This document shows positions 61,442 through 64,000 of a stretch of DNA of 64,000 nt, in pieces. This DNA comes from Chryseobacterium sp. JAH (GTDB taxonomy: Bacteria; Bacteroidota; Bacteroidia; Flavobacteriales; Weeksellaceae). Both the position numbers and the translations under genes were made by a program. Location: positions 124,001 to 188,000 of the forward strand of contig NZ_LMAH01000001.1 of the NCBI RefSeq assembly GCF_001507335.1. Reading direction: 5' to 3'. Positions within the stretch are counted from its first letter, which is position 1. The number at the start of each line of letters is the position of its first letter. The notes beneath the pieces are model-generated. The model was not told the origin of the DNA. It did not search any database and saw only the letters and a program-made list of their open reading frames with translations.

Positions 61442-62161
61442 ATGAAACTTATTACAAGTCTTGGTTTTGTTTTGATGATGAGTCTTTTTAGTGCTCAGGA
61501 ACATATTTCCTCTTTTAATGCGCTGACTGTGACCTATAAGTTTCATCCAAAATTTTTCCTTTATGCTGAAGGACAATCCAGAGGTATCGAAGAATATACT
61601 TATCCTGATTATTACGAAATAAAAGGTGGTTTAGGATACAATTTGACTAAAAATCACAAGCCATTTATAGGGTTAGGACGATACGCAACTTACAAAGAGC
61701 ATGCAATCAATAAAGAAGAATTTCGTGTTTGGCTGCAGGATGTGATTGATTTTAAAACGGGAGTTGTAAAATTTGAAAACAGATTTCGTGCAGAAAAGTC
61801 ATGGTTTTACGAACCGCAAACCGACAAAAGATCAGAAAGGATGCGTTACCGATACCGTTTGAATGTTTCCGTTCCTTTAAATGCTAAGAAAATTGCACCA
61901 GGAACTTTATTTGCAAACGTTTATGACGAAATTTTTATTGTATCACCGATCAAACCGGCATTTGCAAGAAATAGAGTATATGGAGGTCTCGGTTATCAGA
62001 TTGATGAAAACTTCGGTGTTTTAGGCGGTTATTTATGGCAAAGAGAATTTGAAGCAAAAGGTAACAAAAATGTACATTTCATCTACTTTGCCTTAAACAT
62101 CAATATCGATGACACAAAAGACCCCCAACCAAAAACCTACCATTTCCCGGGAGCCGACTAA
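61442..62161 (+). CDS. DUF2490-family outer-membrane beta-barrel protein
   Basis: The 239-residue precursor has a signal peptide (ending LFSAQ) and beta-barrel alternation (KFFLYAEGQSRGIEEY, ENRFRAEKSWFYEPQ, RYRYRLNVSVPL), typical of DUF2490. It lies 51 bases after the TonB receptor gene. Proteins of this family are predicted outer-membrane barrels of unknown role. The stop overlaps the stop of the convergent HD gene by four bases. Confidence 0.85.
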   Translation: MKLITSLGFVLMMSLFSAQEHISSFNALTVTYKFHPKFFLYAEGQSRGIEEYTYPDYYEIKGGLGYNLTKNHKPFIGLGRYATYKEHAINKEEFRVWLQDVIDFKTGVVKFENRFRAEKSWFYEPQTDKRSERMRYRYRLNVSVPLNAKKIAPGTLFANVYDEIFIVSPIKPAFARNRVYGGLGYQIDENFGVLGGYLWQREFEAKGNKNVHFIYFALNINIDDTKDPQPKTYHFPGAD

Positions 62162-62604
62162 TATTTCTCAGATAAGTATCGATACGCCTTCAGGTATTTG
62201 TTGAATCTTGTAATGTCCTTCGGGGTAAGTTCACGATTGACTCTTCTCAAATCCATATTATCACGCAGGTCATTCAGCTTTACCGCAACTGCCAACCGAG
62301 ATCTTTCTGTTCTTCTTACAAAATCATCGTAAATCTCATCAGGATCATATTTAGTAAGACAGCTGACAGCGTATAAAATATATTCCGGAAAACCTTCATT
62401 CCTCAAATATTCGAGGCTGAAGTCTTGTGGATTATCTTCCACCACATCATGTAAAACTCCCACGATTTTCTCGTCCATAGTTTTACCGTATTCCATGACA
62501 CGCATTACATGAGCGATGTATGGAGCATGGTATTTATCTTTTTGACCTTTATGTGCTTTGTCAGCAATTTTTATAGCTTTATGTAGAAGTTCTTCTTTAG
62601 TCAT
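62158..62604 (-). CDS. HD-domain phosphohydrolase, SpoT-hydrolase/MESH1-like
   Basis: The 148-residue protein has the order of motifs found in small alarmone hydrolases and the SpoT hydrolase domain: AHKGQKDKYHAPYIAHVMRV at the start, VLHDVVEDN, and KLNDLRDN near residue 115. The HD-plus-ED arrangement fits removal of pyrophosphate from (p)ppGpp or NADPH-like substrates, but KLNDLRDN is a diverged version of the usual KxxDRxHN. Its size fits MESH1. It is a single gene converging on DUF2490. Confidence 0.8.
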   Translation of the reverse strand: MTKEELLHKAIKIADKAHKGQKDKYHAPYIAHVMRVMEYGKTMDEKIVGVLHDVVEDNPQDFSLEYLRNEGFPEYILYAVSCLTKYDPDEIYDDFVRRTERSRLAVAVKLNDLRDNMDLRRVNRELTPKDITRFNKYLKAYRYLSEKY

Positions 62605-63032
62605 TTCATAAAAAATAGACTACAAAAATATAAAACAGCCTTTATAACTTCTACATTTTTTTAATAATTTTAGAAGATGTTATCAACAATTAATGATGTT
62701 TTACAATTTATTTTGTTGCTAGCTTTTTTGATTTTATTGAATCGAAAAGAATTAAGAATTTTAAATTGAGTATTTTTTTCACCAATCTGTTCAAACTTGA
62801 ATATATTTTCAGGATTTTACGGCTTGGTAACGGACATTTTATAAAGTTGCACTAAAGTACTGTCAATGTGATTCTCATCTGATGAAGATAAAAAAGTGGT
62901 TTTCTGATATAACCCCTTTTTAATTATTTTTTCTGATTTGATTTTATTTTGTAAAAATAATTTTGTTACAACGGAATTTCAATAGGTAAATAAAATGTTA
63001 AACTCAAGAATCGAATCGCAACCTATTTAGCA
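62605..63032. other. 428-bp intergenic region
   Basis: AT-rich DNA between the HD and YdeI genes. It holds a 30-codon ORF (62677-62769) described separately. I see no RNA gene, no transposon remnant and no clear hairpin. Confidence 0.5.
62677..62769 (+). CDS. Candidate small membrane protein, 30 residues
   Basis: The ORF encodes one hydrophobic helix (ILLLAFLILL) preceded by an acidic/polar start and followed by a basic end (NRKELRIL), which fits a single-pass small membrane protein with the C-terminus in the cytosol. TAATTTTA ten bases upstream of the ATG is close to a -7 box. No homologue is known to me, and no terminator is evident. Support is weak. Confidence 0.35.
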   Translation: MLSTINDVLQFILLLAFLILLNRKELRILN

Positions 63033-63614
63033 TCAATCATCAAGTCCTTTTACTTCAAGAATTTTATTGTAATATTTTTCAATTCGTGCTTCACGCGTTT
63101 TAGATTGTTTGGCTTGTGAAAAGTAAAACAGATATCCCTTCTGACGTCCTGGTGTCAGAGAATAAAATGCTTTTTTAAACTCATCATCATCATCCAGAAC
63201 CTTGTTAAATTCATCAGGAATAGGGTAGTCTTTAACTGTTTTTAATTCTACTATCAACCCTGATTTCTCAATATCAACCGCTTCTTTAATGTAGTTTGTG
63301 ATTAGAGATTTTACTTCTGTAATCTCTTTACTATTTATAAAGCGCAACTGTCTTGCAGACTGTACATTTTTAGTTTGCTGTATCAAAATATTGTCAGGAT
63401 CTTTCAGTAAAACTCCTTTATAGAAAAGCAATGCGCAATATTCCTTAAATCCGTGAATCAACACTATGTTTTTCCCTTCGAAAGTATAACAGGGATGCAT
63501 CCATTTAAAATCTTCTACAAGAAGTTTATTTTCAAGAATAATTTCTCTCAAAAGATAAAACTCCTCATTCCATTTTCTAGCTTTTTCAAAAAATATTTCG
63601 GCCTCAGTATTCAT
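63033..63614 (-). CDS. YdeI/OmpD-associated family protein with DUF1801-type domain
   Basis: The 193-residue protein has an N-terminal DUF1801/YdhG-like domain (about 1-110, with EDFKWMHPCYTFEGKNIVLIHGFKEYCALLFYKG) and a C-terminal YdeI-like helical segment (FKKAFYSLTPGRQKGYLFYFSQAKQSKTREARI). No enzymatic role is known. A second YdeI-type protein, with a different N-terminal domain, is at 34856-35344. It lies 12 bases downstream of the DoxX gene and may share its transcript. Confidence 0.82.
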   Translation of the reverse strand: MNTEAEIFFEKARKWNEEFYLLREIILENKLLVEDFKWMHPCYTFEGKNIVLIHGFKEYCALLFYKGVLLKDPDNILIQQTKNVQSARQLRFINSKEITEVKSLITNYIKEAVDIEKSGLIVELKTVKDYPIPDEFNKVLDDDDEFKKAFYSLTPGRQKGYLFYFSQAKQSKTREARIEKYYNKILEVKGLDD

Positions 63615-63626
63615 CGTCTTGCTATT

Positions 63627-63998
63627 TTAAGGGATTAATTTCCTTTCAGATGGTCTGAAAATCCATGAAATAATAGTAACAACTAATAGAACAATTGACG
63701 GAATAGCCTCAACAAATGATTGTCCCACTGCAAAATGTGAGATTACGGCTCCCGTCATTGCAAAGAAAAATCCTGCATAAGCCCATTCTTTTATCAATGG
63801 TAATTTTGGAAGCAAAATTATAATAACACCCAAAATTTTCCAGACACCGAGAATGGTCAGAAGATATAAGGGATAACCAAGTTTAGTAACAATTTCGTTG
63901 TAACCACCAATTTGCAAGGTTTGTTGTATACCTCCCGCCAACATTCCGGTGGATAGGAAAACAGTTGTAATCCAATATATTATTTTATCTCGTTTCAT
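63627..63998 (-). CDS. DoxX-like membrane protein
   Basis: The 123-residue protein has four membrane helices and the DoxX-like phrases LAGGIQQTLQIGGY and LGVWKILGVIIILLPKLPLIKEWAYAG. The ATG at 63998 is two bases from the window edge, so the promoter is outside and a longer upstream start cannot be excluded. The YdeI-type gene follows 12 bases downstream. Function unknown, and it is only distantly related to the DoxX protein at 12601-13029. Confidence 0.78.
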   Translation of the reverse strand: MKRDKIIYWITTVFLSTGMLAGGIQQTLQIGGYNEIVTKLGYPLYLLTILGVWKILGVIIILLPKLPLIKEWAYAGFFFAMTGAVISHFAVGQSFVEAIPSIVLLVVTIISWIFRPSERKLIP

Positions 63999-64000
63999 TA

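Noticed and set aside
12601-63998. The two DoxX genes and two YdeI genes as a duplicated block
   Set aside because: The pairs share only fold-level likeness, differ in length and lie in unrelated contexts.
1-64000. tRNA, rRNA, CRISPR, insertion sequences or prophage
   Set aside because: No cloverleaf-like GC-rich stretch, no regularly spaced repeats and no transposase or integrase frame were seen on either strand.

Overview
The window is a chromosomal stretch from a member of the Bacteroidota, most likely a Chryseobacterium-like member of the Flavobacteriales (Weeksellaceae). This rests on the AT-rich DNA, many TAnnTTTG-type -7 promoter boxes, A-rich leaders without clear Shine-Dalgarno sites, two proteins with C-terminal type IX secretion (T9SS) sorting domains, four GLPGLI-family proteins, and typical flavobacterial genes (DUF2490, DUF6157, bacterial RRM protein, acyl-ACP desaturase). 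I see no rRNA, tRNA, CRISPR, integrase or transposase, so this is mostly core genome plus lineage-specific genes.

Layout. 0-5 kb: the end of a di-haem cytochrome c peroxidase, a large secreted PhoX-like protein with a duplicated N-terminal domain, a leucine-rich-repeat protein and a SUI1 factor. 5-13 kb: gpmI, acyl-ACP desaturase, a HAD protein, map with an overlapping methyltransferase, an SMR exporter with a Crp-type regulator, era and DoxX. 13-22 kb: S9 peptidase, two GNATs (one frameshifted), MATE exporter, an NtrC-type response regulator without a DNA-binding domain, a YggS-like PLP protein, a polysaccharide deacetylase lipoprotein and DUF72. 22-26 kb: a metal operon, thioesterase -> HMA/AraC regulator -> copper P-type ATPase. 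26-31 kb: DUF6157, RRM protein, BlaI-like repressor, PAP2 protein, and pyruvate dehydrogenase E1alpha and E2. 31-34 kb: three tandem GLPGLI paralogues. 34-44 kb: transaldolase, YdeI, TPR protein, dipeptidase E, PBP4-type carboxypeptidase with a histidine kinase, ABC ATPase, L,D-transpeptidase, radC, and a FemAB-like / PhyH / FkbM group. 44-48 kb: soluble pyrophosphatase beside a membrane pyrophosphatase fused to an OmpA domain. 48-64 kb: aminotransferase, M28 and S41 peptidases, a T9SS beta-propeller protein, uvrA, a fourth GLPGLI protein upstream of a TonB-dependent receptor and a DUF2490 protein, an HD hydrolase, YdeI and DoxX.

How the genes fit together. The central functions (glycolysis, PDH, ribosome biogenesis, N-terminal Met removal, excision repair, PPi hydrolysis) are ordinary. 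Envelope functions dominate the rest: T9SS surface proteins, TonB import, PBP4 and L,D-transpeptidase wall remodelling, and lipoproteins. The observations most worth following are the H+/Na+-pyrophosphatase with a periplasmic OmpA-like domain, the sigma-54 activator lacking its helix-turn-helix, the AraC regulator carrying its own CxxC metal domain next to a copper pump, the GLPGLI expansions, and two unannotated small ORFs in otherwise empty intergenic regions. Starts were moved downstream of the longest ORF wherever a -7 box, signal peptide or family alignment supported it.
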